NCBI GenBank assembly: GCA_902762435.1
Contig: CACWOH010000006.1
Coordinates: 1-64,000 of the forward strand
DNA from: an uncultured Bacteroidia bacterium
GTDB lineage: Bacteria; Bacteroidota; Bacteroidia; Bacteroidales; UBA932
Direction: 5' to 3'
DNA length: 64,000 nucleotides
How positions within the stretch are numbered: position 1 is the stretch's first letter; each line of letters starts with the position of its first letter. Positions 8,227-17,058 of the stretch are shown here, piece by piece. The translations under genes and the position numbers were made by a program. Below the pieces are notes generated by a model. The model saw nothing but the letters and a program-made list of their open reading frames with translations. It did not search any database and was not told where the DNA came from.

Positions 8227-9402
8227 TTATTGCCGTTCCATAAGTTCCATGCACATCCGGCCGTTGTGGTAGGGGCATTTCCAGAAGCCTGCCCGGTCGT
8301 CCGTGACGTTGTGCGTCCCGTCGGCGCGCAGGCTCCAGTACCACTCCCCGTCCGGGCACACGATCTCCCGGCGGATGAACTCCCAGGTATCCGCCGCCCG
8401 GTCGGCCCAGGCGGCGTCTCCGTCCCGCAGGAAGCGGTTCCAGCAGCCGACCACGGTCTCCGCCTGCACCCACCAGTGACGGTCGGCGTCCCGGTGCCCC
8501 GTGGCGGGATCCAGTTCGTAAACCATGCCCGCACCGGGCTTCCAGCCTTCCAGGGAGGCCGCGGCGATCCGCCGGCAGGCGTCCGTGGTCCGCGCGGCCA
8601 GCGCGGGGTCTTCCAGCAAGTCCGCCGCCTCCTCCAGCAGCCAGGACGCCTCGATGTCGTGGCCGTACGAGACCACCTCCGACTGGCAGCGCCAGGCAAT
8701 GTCGAAAAACAGCCCCAGATGGCCGTCCGGCCGCACGATCCGGTCCAGGAAGATCTCCACCAGGCCGGAGAGCCGTTCCCGCAGCCCCGCGTCCTTCCAG
8801 ACGCGGTACAGGCCGGTGTATCCTTCCAGGATGTGCAGGTGCGTGTTCATCGTCTTGGCGTCGTTGCGGTCCTTGTCGGACAGGCGCATGTCCTCGATGG
8901 GGCCCCAGTTGCGCGTGCAGGCCTCCAGGTAGCCGTCCCCGTCGAAGCTATGCGCCTCGATGTCGCGGTACAGGCGCACGGCCAGGTCGAGCGCTTCCCC
9001 GACTCCCGTCGCCCTGTTGTACTCCGCCAGGCCATAAATCGCGAAGGCGATGGCGTAGAACTGTTTTTTCGTATCCAGCGGCCGCCCCGCGGCATCCAGG
9101 CTCCAGAATACGCCGCCCCACTCCGGATCGGCGAAACGGTCCCGGATCTCGCGAAAGGCACGGTCTGCGGCCGTCCGGTACTCCGGACGACCGAGCAGAC
9201 GGAACGCGGAGGAGAAGGTCCACAGGATGCGGGCGTTGAGAATGGCGCCCTTCGGAGCATCCGGAACCAGGCGGCCGCCGCCGTCGATCCGGCCGTACCA
9301 CCCGCCGGACGGGTCCTGCATCCGGTCCACCCAGAAGGGCAGGATGTTTTCCGTCAGTTCGCTGACGGACAACGCGCGAAAAGATATCGGATCCATGGTC
9401 AT
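8227..9402 (-). CDS. cellobiose 2-epimerase (AGE family)
   Basis: The frame extends to 9432, but a TATCTTTG promoter box covers 9430-9437, so the start must lie further in: 9402 (MTMDPISF) or 9396. The ~391-residue protein has the AGE-superfamily (alpha/alpha)6-barrel motifs of cellobiose 2-epimerases: NARILWTFS, KTMNTHLHILEGYTGLYR, SYGHDIEASWLL, WWVQAE and FWKCPYHNGRMCMEL. The His and Glu residues in these motifs are the family's catalytic set. It is cytoplasmic (no signal peptide). In mannan pathways the enzyme converts beta-1,4-mannobiose to mannosyl-glucose, the substrate of the GH130 phosphorylase found at 31690. It is divergent from the mannanase-SusCD operon and probably co-regulated with it. 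Confidence 0.88.
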   Translation of the reverse strand: MTMDPISFRALSVSELTENILPFWVDRMQDPSGGWYGRIDGGGRLVPDAPKGAILNARILWTFSSAFRLLGRPEYRTAADRAFREIRDRFADPEWGGVFWSLDAAGRPLDTKKQFYAIAFAIYGLAEYNRATGVGEALDLAVRLYRDIEAHSFDGDGYLEACTRNWGPIEDMRLSDKDRNDAKTMNTHLHILEGYTGLYRVWKDAGLRERLSGLVEIFLDRIVRPDGHLGLFFDIAWRCQSEVVSYGHDIEASWLLEEAADLLEDPALAARTTDACRRIAAASLEGWKPGAGMVYELDPATGHRDADRHWWVQAETVVGCWNRFLRDGDAAWADRAADTWEFIRREIVCPDGEWYWSLRADGTHNVTDDRAGFWKCPYHNGRMCMELMERQ

Positions 9403-9429
9403 TCGACTGTTCAGTTTGCGTTTTCCGGT

Positions 9430-9437
9430 CAAAGATA
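9430..9437 (-). promoter_or_regulatory. -7 box of the epimerase gene
   Basis: TATCTTTG on the minus strand matches TAnnTTTG exactly, about 28 bases before the chosen ATG. It settles the start codon, because the longer frame would begin inside it. Confidence 0.72.
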
Positions 9438-9479
9438 CAACATTTGTCTTATCTGCGGAAATGTACTTTCTTTACCGAA

Positions 9480-9512
9480 GAAAATAGGATAAGAAAATAT
9501 TGTTTGAAAATA
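9480..9512. repeat. three GAAAATA heptamers at exact 13-base spacing (candidate operator)
   Basis: Identical heptamers start at 9480, 9493 and 9506 in the gap between the divergent epimerase and mannanase genes. They lie roughly 50-90 bases upstream of the predicted epimerase transcription start, where an activator would bind. The rest of this gap (about 245 bases, AT-rich) holds the two promoters and nothing else I can identify. Confidence 0.5.
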
Positions 9513-9598
9513 AAACCAGTACTTGCACGACGCAATTAATCGCAAGCATATCCCTATTTCATTTTAAATTAATAACAAAGTTGATAAAATTCTACTTG

Positions 9599-9626
9599 TT
9601 TGAGCAAAGCATTAGGCGTATTTTTG
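9599..9626 (+). promoter_or_regulatory. promoter of the mannanase-SusCD operon
   Basis: TATTTTTG at 9619-9626 fits TAnnTTTG, with TTTG at 9599-9602 (16 bases apart, shorter than usual). The mannanase-esterase ATG is 22 bases downstream of the box. Confidence 0.6.
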
Positions 9627-9647
9627 CCATGTTTATTTTGCATAATT

Positions 9648-12044
9648 ATGCACGTGAAACAAACCAGATTTGCCAACGGTATCCTGATCCTCCTGCTGTC
9701 CGCCCTCTGCCTGGCGGGCTGCCGTCCTTCCGCCGCCTTCTTTACGGTCGAGGAAGGGCGGATCGTCCGCGATGGAGAGCCCTGCTACTTCATCGGCACC
9801 AACGTGTGGTACGCCTCGCAGCTCGCCCTCTCCGATCCGGCCCGCTTTACCGCGGAATTGGACGCCCTGCACGGGCTGGGTCTCGACAACCTCCGCATCC
9901 TGGCCACCGACGAGAATTTCGAGGGGATGGACATCGTCCTGCGCGAACTGGAGAAACGCGGGATGAGCGCCGTCCTCTACCTCAACAACGCCTGGGAATG
10001 GAGCCCGGACGGCTACCGCTCCTGGTTGGAGAAGGCCGGCGCCGGACGCCAGCCGCATCCCGCCGTCGAGGGCTACGGCGTCTACATGTCCACGATGCAC
10101 GCTTTCGCCTCCAACCCGCAGGCCGTCGCCTTGTTCCAGGAGCACGTCCGCCGGGTAGTGGAGCGCTACAAGGACTCCCCCGCCGTATTCTCCTGGCAGA
10201 TCTGCAACGAGCCGCGCCCCTTCACCGACGACCCCGGGAAGATCGAGGACTTCATCGCCTACCTCCACGGGACGGCCCGGCTGATTAAGTCCATCGATCC
10301 CCGGCACCTGGTGAGCACCGGCAACGAAGGCTCGATGGGGTCCAACGGCAGCATCGACCTGTTCACCCGCGTCAACGACTGCCCCGACATCGACTACATC
10401 ACCCTGCACATCTGGCCCTACAACTGGAGCTGGGTGCAGGAATCGGCCCTCCGGGGAAATGCGGCCGACGCCGCGCTGGACGCCGCGATCGGGCACACCG
10501 CCGCCTATATCGACGAGCATCTCGAAAAGGCCTACGACCTGCGCAAGCCCCTCGTCATCGAGGAGTTCGGTTTCCCGCGCGACGGCTTCGAATGGCACAA
10601 CGACGGCCCCGTCTCGCTGCGGGACCGCTATTATGCCTATATCTTCGGCCGCGTGCTTGCATCCGCGCGCGGGGCCGGACGCCTGGCCGGCTGCAATTTC
10701 TGGACGTGGAGCGGCCACGCGGCGCAGAACCCGGAGCACCAGTTCTGGCAGGAAGGCGATGAGCTCGCCGGCGACCCGCCCCAGGAGGCCCAGGGCCTCA
10801 ACGGCGTGTATCTCTCCGACGAGAGCACCATCGCCACCATCCGCAGCTACACCGACAGCCTGTCCCGCGTCCTCACCCTCTGGGCCCCCGACCCCGAGGG
10901 CTGGATGTTCTATGGCGACGGTCCGCACACCCTGCACGTCCGCGCCGCCTCGCAGACCGCCGCCGACGCCCCCGTCACGATGGCGCTGGTCCGGGACATC
11001 GACCTGATGGGCACGCAGGACACCCTCCTGCTCGGAAGCCGGACCGCGAAGGTCCGTCCCGGCCGTCCGGCAGACCTGGATTTCAACCTGGGCGCGCTCG
11101 AGCCCGGATTCTATCAGGTCCGTCTCGGAAAGCACCAGGTCTTCAACATCGGGGTCAATCCCGAACGGATCGAAAGCCCGCAGGACAAGCAGCCGGACTT
11201 CGACGCCTTCTGGGAGCGGACCCTCGCCGAGCTCGCCGCCGTCCCGATGGACGCCCGGATGGAACTCGTTCCCGAACACTCCGACAGCCACCGCAACAGC
11301 TACCGTGTCTTCTTCAAGTCCCTGGGAGGCGCGCAGGCCGGCGGCATCCTCTGCGTTCCGATCCGGGAAGGGAAATATCCCGTCTCGCTGGAGCTGATGG
11401 GCTACGGCGCCCAGCCATACTGGTTCGACCCCGCCGCCGAGCCGGACAAGATCCAGTTCCTTGTGAGCGTGCGCGGCCAGGGGATCTTCCGGGAACCGGA
11501 GGAGCGCTGGATCGACCGCGGGCTGGACAGCAAGGAGCATTTCTACTACCGGGGCGCGTTCTGCGACATCGTCCGCGCCATCGACTTCGTCTGCACCCTG
11601 GACCGGGCCGACCCGGAGCGCATCTACGCCTGGGGTGACAGCCAGGGAGGCGCCTTTACCTGGATCGCCGCCAGCCTGGACCATCGCGTGCGCGCCATCG
11701 CGCCCAGCGTGCCCTTCCTGAGCGACTACCCCGACTACGGCCGCATCGTCTGGTGGCCCATGCATGAGGTTTTCCAGGCCGCGGACGCGGAAGGAATCGG
11801 ACGCGACGACCTGATGCGGATGCTCTCCTACTTCGACGTCAAGAATTTCACGGACCGCGTGCAGTGCCCCGTCTACATGGCCTTCGGCCTCCAGGACCCG
11901 ACCTGCCCGCCGCACACCAACTTCGCCGGCTACAACCAGGTCACCGCGCCCAAGCAGTTCCACTGCGAGCCGCTCTGCGGCCACGCGATGTGGAAGGAGA
12001 GCCGGTGGCAGCAGATCCGGACAGAATTTTTCGGACGCAACTAA
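9648..12044 (+). CDS. bifunctional lipoprotein: GH5_7-like beta-mannanase fused to CE7 acetyl esterase
   Basis: The start at 9648 gives a lipoprotein signal (LLLSALCLAGC), placing the 798-residue product on an outer surface. Residues ~30-390 are a GH5 (beta/alpha)8 domain close to beta-mannanases (GTNVWYASQL, WQICNEPRPF with acid/base Glu188, IEEFGFPRDG with nucleophile Glu306). Residues ~400-500 look like a beta-sandwich. Residues ~510-798 are an acetyl xylan esterase/cephalosporin deacetylase domain (PF05448, CE7): SVRGQG, GDSQGG with Ser665, Asp750 in LQDPTCPP and His779 in CGHA. It would cut mannan and remove acetyl groups, as needed for acetylated glucomannan. It is followed after 36 bases by the susC-like gene. 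Confidence 0.85.
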   Translation: MHVKQTRFANGILILLLSALCLAGCRPSAAFFTVEEGRIVRDGEPCYFIGTNVWYASQLALSDPARFTAELDALHGLGLDNLRILATDENFEGMDIVLRELEKRGMSAVLYLNNAWEWSPDGYRSWLEKAGAGRQPHPAVEGYGVYMSTMHAFASNPQAVALFQEHVRRVVERYKDSPAVFSWQICNEPRPFTDDPGKIEDFIAYLHGTARLIKSIDPRHLVSTGNEGSMGSNGSIDLFTRVNDCPDIDYITLHIWPYNWSWVQESALRGNAADAALDAAIGHTAAYIDEHLEKAYDLRKPLVIEEFGFPRDGFEWHNDGPVSLRDRYYAYIFGRVLASARGAGRLAGCNFWTWSGHAAQNPEHQFWQEGDELAGDPPQEAQGLNGVYLSDESTIATIRSYTDSLSRVLTLWAPDPEGWMFYGDGPHTLHVRAASQTAADAPVTMALVRDIDLMGTQDTLLLGSRTAKVRPGRPADLDFNLGALEPGFYQVRLGKHQVFNIGVNPERIESPQDKQPDFDAFWERTLAELAAVPMDARMELVPEHSDSHRNSYRVFFKSLGGAQAGGILCVPIREGKYPVSLELMGYGAQPYWFDPAAEPDKIQFLVSVRGQGIFREPEERWIDRGLDSKEHFYYRGAFCDIVRAIDFVCTLDRADPERIYAWGDSQGGAFTWIAASLDHRVRAIAPSVPFLSDYPDYGRIVWWPMHEVFQAADAEGIGRDDLMRMLSYFDVKNFTDRVQCPVYMAFGLQDPTCPPHTNFAGYNQVTAPKQFHCEPLCGHAMWKESRWQQIRTEFFGRN

Positions 12045-12080
12045 ACAATCCATATTTATTTACTAACAATTAATCATCCA

Positions 12081-15000
12081 ATGAAACAAAAACTGTTGAC
12101 AAGCCTCCTGATGCTCGCCATGAGCATCGGCCTGATGGCGCAGAACGTCACCGTGACCGGTGTCGTAAGCGATCAGATGGGGCCTGTGATCGGCGCCAGC
12201 GTGTTCGAAAAGGGCACCAACAACGGCACCGTAACGGACATGGATGGAAACTTCAGCCTCTCGGTTACCCCCGATGCGGTGCTGGTGATCTCCTCCATCG
12301 GTTACGCGACGCAGGAACTCCCCGTCGGATCCCAGCGGGTCTTCAACGTCCTCCTCGAGGAAGACAATGAATTCCTGGACGAAGTGGTCGTCGTCGGTTA
12401 CGGCGTCCAGAAGAAGAAGCTCGTGACCGGATCCACCGTCCAGGTCAAGGGCGAAGACCTGGCCAAGATCAACTCCACCAGCGCCCTCGGAGCCATGCAG
12501 GCCTCCACGCCCGGTGTGAGCATCATGAGCTCTAACGGCCAGCCGGGTTCCGGCTACAATGTGAACATCCGCGGTATGGGTACCACCGGCTCCTATGCCC
12601 CGCTGTACGTCATCGACGGCGTCACGGGCGGAGACATCAACTCCCTCAACCCGTCCGACATCGAGAGCATCGACGTCCTGAAGGATGCCGCATCCTGCGC
12701 TATCTACGGCGCCCGCGGCGCCAACGGCGTCATCCTCGTCACGACCAAGCAGGGCAAGTCCGGCAAGTACACCGTTACCTATGACGGCTTCTACGGCATC
12801 CAGAACGTCCAGAAGATGCCCGAACTGCTCAACGCGCAGCAGTACATGGACATCCAGGACCAGGTGAGCTTCAACATGGGCAAGGATCCCATCGACTGGC
12901 AGAACACCCTGAGCCCCGAGCTCTACAACAGCATCCGTGACGGAAGCTTCAAGGGCACCAACTGGCTGGACGCCATCCGCAACGTGAATGCCCCTACCAC
13001 GAACCACGCCGTCAACGTCGTCGGCGGTTCCGACAGGTCGAAGTTCTCCATGGGTGTCAGCTACACCAGCCAGGAAGGTATCTTCGGCAAGCCCGTCGCC
13101 TCCAACTACAAGCGTGTCACCGTCCGCCTGAACTCCGACCACGTGCTCTGGAGGAAGAACGACCTCGACATCATCACCCTCGGTGAGAACTTCACCTTCA
13201 GCACCAACCAGCACGGCGGTATCGGTACCGGCAACCACTATTGGAATGACGTGTACAACATGCTGGCCGCCAACCCGCTCGTCCCCATCCGCCAGAACGA
13301 CGGTTCTTACACCGAGTATGACTGGCTCAACGGCAGCGGCATCTGGAACCTCGATCCCTACACCGGCAACCCGATTGCCAGCATGGTGTATTCTTCCCGC
13401 GGCAACAACGACAGCCACAGCTACGGACTTACGATGTCTGCCAACCTGCGCGTGCAGCCCATCAAGGGCCTGACCTGGAAGAGCCAGTTCAACTACCGGA
13501 TGAGCGCCAGCACCTACCGTCAGTACCAGCTTTCCTACAAGCTTACCAACTACGCCTTCTCCGACACCGACATCGTCAGCCAGAACGCGTCCGCGGGCTG
13601 GAGCTGGTCCTGGGAGAACACCGTCAACTACGTGTTCGACATCGCCGGCGACCACCACCTCGACGCCCTCGTGGGCAACACCCTCGAGCACAGCGGCTTC
13701 GGTGAAAGCGTCAACGCCCAGAACAGCGGCGTCCTGTGGCCCAACCTGTGGGAGTACGCCTACGTGAGCAACACCAACGGAACGCCTTCGCTCAGCGACA
13801 TCGGCGGCTCCACCTGGGGTGACAGCGGACTGGTTTCCTTCTTCGGCCGTATCAATTACGACTACGCCGAGAAGTACATGCTGTCCCTGATCCTCCGCCG
13901 GGACGGTTCCTCCAACTTCATGCGCGGTCACAGATGGGGCACCTTCCCGTCCGTCTCCGCCGGTTGGGTGGTCTCCAACGAGCCCTGGTGGAACGTCGGT
14001 TTCGTCAACTTCCTGAAGCTGCGCGGCAGCTGGGGACAGAACGGTAACTGCAACATCTCCAACTTCCAGTACCTTTCCACCATCTCGGTCGGTGCGGCCG
14101 ACGGCGGTTACTCCTTCTACACGGGAACCACCTCCCAGAACTCCGGCACCGGCGCCTACGCCGACAAGCTGGCCAACCCGGACATCAGCTGGGAAACCTC
14201 CCAGCAGCTGGACCTCGGCTTCGACGCCCGTCTGTTCGGCAGCAGGCTCAACGTTGCCTTCGACTGGTACCAGAAGGACACCAAAGACTGGCTCGTGAAT
14301 GCCCCGATCATGGGACACTTTGGAGCCAACGCCCCGTACATCAACGGCGGTGACGTCCGCAACACCGGTGTCGAGCTCGCGCTCAACTGGAGCGACGCCG
14401 TCAGCCAGGACTTCTCCTACAGCATCGGCGTCAACGGCGCCTACAACAAGAACCGCGTCACGCGCATCGCCAACGACGAGGGTATCATCCACGGCCAGGG
14501 CAACGTGGTCCAGGGCATCGCGGAACTCTACCGCGCGCAGGTCGGTTATCCGATCGGCTACTTCTGGACCTACAAGTCCGAGGGCGTGTTCCAGAACCAG
14601 GCCGAGATCGACGCCTGGAAGGCCGCCGGCAACGGCACCATCGTGGAGAACATCGTCCCCGGCGACCTCAAGTTCGCCGACCTGAACCACGACGGCGCGA
14701 TCACCGATGCCGACAAGACCATGACCGGCGATCCCAACCCTGACTTCAACGTGGGCATCAACCTTTCCGTCTACTTCAAGGGCTTCGACTTCGCCCTCAG
14801 CGGCTACGGTATGTTCGGCCAGCAAGTGTTCCGCGCCTACCGCCGTTACTCCGACAGCCAGTGGAACAACTATACCACCGAAGTGTACGGATACTGGCAC
14901 GGCGAGGGTACCTCCAACCACTTCCCCCGCCTCGTGGCCGGCACGAACTACAACTTCATGAACAACTCCGACATCTTCATCGAGGATGCGGACTTCTTCA

Positions 15001-15233
15001 GGATCCAGACCGTCACGCTCGGCTATGACTTCAAGCGCATCTGGAAGGACGCCCCGTTCAGCCAGTGCCGCCTCTACGTGCAGGCTCAGAATCCGTTCTG
15101 CTTCACCAAGTTCATGGGTCTTGACCCGGAGGTCGGTTCCTCTTCCGGCTTCGACGGCTGGGCCAAGGGCATCGACCTGGGTTACTATCCGCAGGCCAAG
15201 ACCTTCCTCGTGGGCCTCAATCTTAAATTTTAA
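12081..15233 (+). CDS. SusC-like TonB-dependent outer-membrane transporter
   Basis: A 1050-residue protein with signal peptide, an N-terminal carboxypeptidase-D-like domain (VTVTGVVSDQMGPVIGASV to ~100), the SusC segment DEVVVVGYGVQKK, and the plug signature YGARGANGVILVTTKQG, followed by a long barrel ending in FLVGLNLKF. It is the active pore that takes up oligosaccharides with energy from TonB-ExbBD. Its SusD partner follows 14 bases downstream. The enzymes around it suggest manno-oligosaccharides as cargo. Confidence 0.96.
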   Translation: MKQKLLTSLLMLAMSIGLMAQNVTVTGVVSDQMGPVIGASVFEKGTNNGTVTDMDGNFSLSVTPDAVLVISSIGYATQELPVGSQRVFNVLLEEDNEFLDEVVVVGYGVQKKKLVTGSTVQVKGEDLAKINSTSALGAMQASTPGVSIMSSNGQPGSGYNVNIRGMGTTGSYAPLYVIDGVTGGDINSLNPSDIESIDVLKDAASCAIYGARGANGVILVTTKQGKSGKYTVTYDGFYGIQNVQKMPELLNAQQYMDIQDQVSFNMGKDPIDWQNTLSPELYNSIRDGSFKGTNWLDAIRNVNAPTTNHAVNVVGGSDRSKFSMGVSYTSQEGIFGKPVASNYKRVTVRLNSDHVLWRKNDLDIITLGENFTFSTNQHGGIGTGNHYWNDVYNMLAANPLVPIRQNDGSYTEYDWLNGSGIWNLDPYTGNPIASMVYSSRGNNDSHSYGLTMSANLRVQPIKGLTWKSQFNYRMSASTYRQYQLSYKLTNYAFSDTDIVSQNASAGWSWSWENTVNYVFDIAGDHHLDALVGNTLEHSGFGESVNAQNSGVLWPNLWEYAYVSNTNGTPSLSDIGGSTWGDSGLVSFFGRINYDYAEKYMLSLILRRDGSSNFMRGHRWGTFPSVSAGWVVSNEPWWNVGFVNFLKLRGSWGQNGNCNISNFQYLSTISVGAADGGYSFYTGTTSQNSGTGAYADKLANPDISWETSQQLDLGFDARLFGSRLNVAFDWYQKDTKDWLVNAPIMGHFGANAPYINGGDVRNTGVELALNWSDAVSQDFSYSIGVNGAYNKNRVTRIANDEGIIHGQGNVVQGIAELYRAQVGYPIGYFWTYKSEGVFQNQAEIDAWKAAGNGTIVENIVPGDLKFADLNHDGAITDADKTMTGDPNPDFNVGINLSVYFKGFDFALSGYGMFGQQVFRAYRRYSDSQWNNYTTEVYGYWHGEGTSNHFPRLVAGTNYNFMNNSDIFIEDADFFRIQTVTLGYDFKRIWKDAPFSQCRLYVQAQNPFCFTKFMGLDPEVGSSSGFDGWAKGIDLGYYPQAKTFLVGLNLKF

Positions 15234-15247
15234 TCCGGATGACTGAT

Positions 15248-17035
15248 ATGAAAAAGATAATCAAATTCGCGGCCCTGGCTGCACTTGTGTTCTCTTTCGC
15301 CTCCTGTGAGTCATTTCTCGACACCACCAACTACTGGTCCAAGGACAGCAGCAACTTCCCGGTGAACGCTACCGACGCCGAGCAGATGCTTTCGGGTATC
15401 TACAACAACCTGAACGTATCCATCGGCAACAACGTGCACGTCAACCACTTCCTTTGGTCGATGGCCGCTTCGGACGACGCCCTCGGCGGCGGTGGACAGA
15501 ACGACCAGACGATGCAGGCGGAAGACCTTCTTCTGAACTTCGGCACCGACATGTACAACAACTTCTACGTGGACCGCTACAAGGGTATCGCCCGCGCGAA
15601 CGCCGCCATCGAGGCGATGCCGAACTGCGGCGTGGCCGACAAGCTGAAACAGTACATGGGCGAGGCCTTCTTCCTCCGTGCCTGGTATTACTACGAGCTC
15701 GCCTCGATGTTCGGCAACATCCCCTGCCCCGTTACTTCCCAGGCGGACGCCACCCAGCCGCAGATCAGCGGCGAGGCCCTCTGGGGACAGATCATCGAAG
15801 ACTGCAAGATCGCGGCCGACATCATGCCCGCCACCCAGTCCATCGGTGACGGTCACGTGGACAAGTATGCCGCCGAGGCCCTGCTGGGCCGCGCCTGGCT
15901 GTTCGCCTCCGGCTTCTACGGCCTGAACGAGATCACCCTCCCCGCCTACGAGAACGAGGCCATCGGCGTCAGCATCGCCGAGGGTACGAAGATCTCCAAG
16001 TCCGAAGTCGGCGCCTACATTACCGACTGCGTGAACAACTCCGGCTACAGCCTCGTGTCCGACTACCACAACCTGTGGGCCTACACCAACCGCTGCTCCA
16101 TCAACGATCCCAAGAATCCCTGGTCGGGCAAGGGTTACAAGTGGGTCGAGGACGACGGCGCCCGCAACCCCGAGGCGATTTTCGTCATCAAGTTCAACAC
16201 CCAGCCTTCCTGGGGCACCACCATCGGTTACTCCAATCAGACCGCCCTGTTCCTGGGCGTGCGCGGCCAGAGCCTCGACAACGGCGAGTGCATGCCGTTC
16301 GGTACCGGCTGGGGCATGTGCCCGGTCAATCCTTCCCTGGTCGACGACTGGAAGGCCCTGGAGCCGAACGACGCCCGTCTGGACGCTTCCGTCATCGCGG
16401 TCGACAAGTTCAGCGGCAGATATGTCTTCGGCGGCGACTCCAACATCCAGGAGTCCGGTTACTACCAGACCAAGACCATGCCGGTCATCGCCTATAGCGA
16501 TGCTGACCAGAAGTACATGAAGTCCTTCACCAACGTGATGTTCCCCGGCCTGACCTGGTCCAGCGGCAACGAAGACAACTTCCAGCTGAACTCCGTGAAC
16601 GACATGGTGATGATCCGCTTCGCCGAAGTGCTCCTGATGGATGCCGAGATCAACGGCAACCAGGCTTCCTTCGACAAGGTCCGCGCCCGCGCCGGCCTGC
16701 CCAGCAAGCCGCTCAACGACGAGAACCTGCGCAACGAGCGCCGTTGGGAGCTCGCCTTCGAAGGCGTCCGCTTCAACGACCTGCGCCGCTATGGCGAAAG
16801 CTATGCGGTGAGCGCCCTGAACAAGCAGGAAGGCGTGAAAGTGTGGAACTCCGGCGTGGAGGGCACCAACAACGCTTCCCGCTACAACGGCAGCTACGGC
16901 GACCGCTACTCCGCCACCAAGGGCTTCGTTCCTCTTCCCAGCAGCCAGATATCCCTGTCGGCCGGTGCCGGCGAGGAGTACAAGTTCACCCAGAACGAGG
17001 GCTGGGGTTCCCAGTATGACTTCCCGGGTTGGTGA
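15248..17035 (+). CDS. SusD-like surface glycan-binding lipoprotein
   Basis: The start at 15248 (MKKIIKFAALAAL) gives a lipoprotein signal with lipobox FASC. The 595-residue protein shows the RagB/SusD pattern: FLDTTNYW near the N-terminus, YKGIARANAAIEAMP, GEAFFLRAWYYYELASMFGNIPCP, NDMVMIRFAEVLLMDAEI and RNERRWELAFEGVRFNDLRRYG. It forms the lid on the SusC pore. The following gene starts 23 bases downstream. Confidence 0.96.
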   Translation: MKKIIKFAALAALVFSFASCESFLDTTNYWSKDSSNFPVNATDAEQMLSGIYNNLNVSIGNNVHVNHFLWSMAASDDALGGGGQNDQTMQAEDLLLNFGTDMYNNFYVDRYKGIARANAAIEAMPNCGVADKLKQYMGEAFFLRAWYYYELASMFGNIPCPVTSQADATQPQISGEALWGQIIEDCKIAADIMPATQSIGDGHVDKYAAEALLGRAWLFASGFYGLNEITLPAYENEAIGVSIAEGTKISKSEVGAYITDCVNNSGYSLVSDYHNLWAYTNRCSINDPKNPWSGKGYKWVEDDGARNPEAIFVIKFNTQPSWGTTIGYSNQTALFLGVRGQSLDNGECMPFGTGWGMCPVNPSLVDDWKALEPNDARLDASVIAVDKFSGRYVFGGDSNIQESGYYQTKTMPVIAYSDADQKYMKSFTNVMFPGLTWSSGNEDNFQLNSVNDMVMIRFAEVLLMDAEINGNQASFDKVRARAGLPSKPLNDENLRNERRWELAFEGVRFNDLRRYGESYAVSALNKQEGVKVWNSGVEGTNNASRYNGSYGDRYSATKGFVPLPSSQISLSAGAGEEYKFTQNEGWGSQYDFPGW

Positions 17036-17058
17036 TCCACCATTAACAGAAACGTGAT

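Noticed and set aside
9524-9557. Loose inverted element CTTGC...GCAAG in the epimerase-mannanase gap
   Set aside because: Short arms and a wide spacer; likely by chance. The GAAAATA repeats nearby are far stronger.
12063-14921. 952-codon minus-strand frame opposite susC
   Set aside because: Val/Gly/Asp-rich shadow of the SusC barrel codons, no start context.
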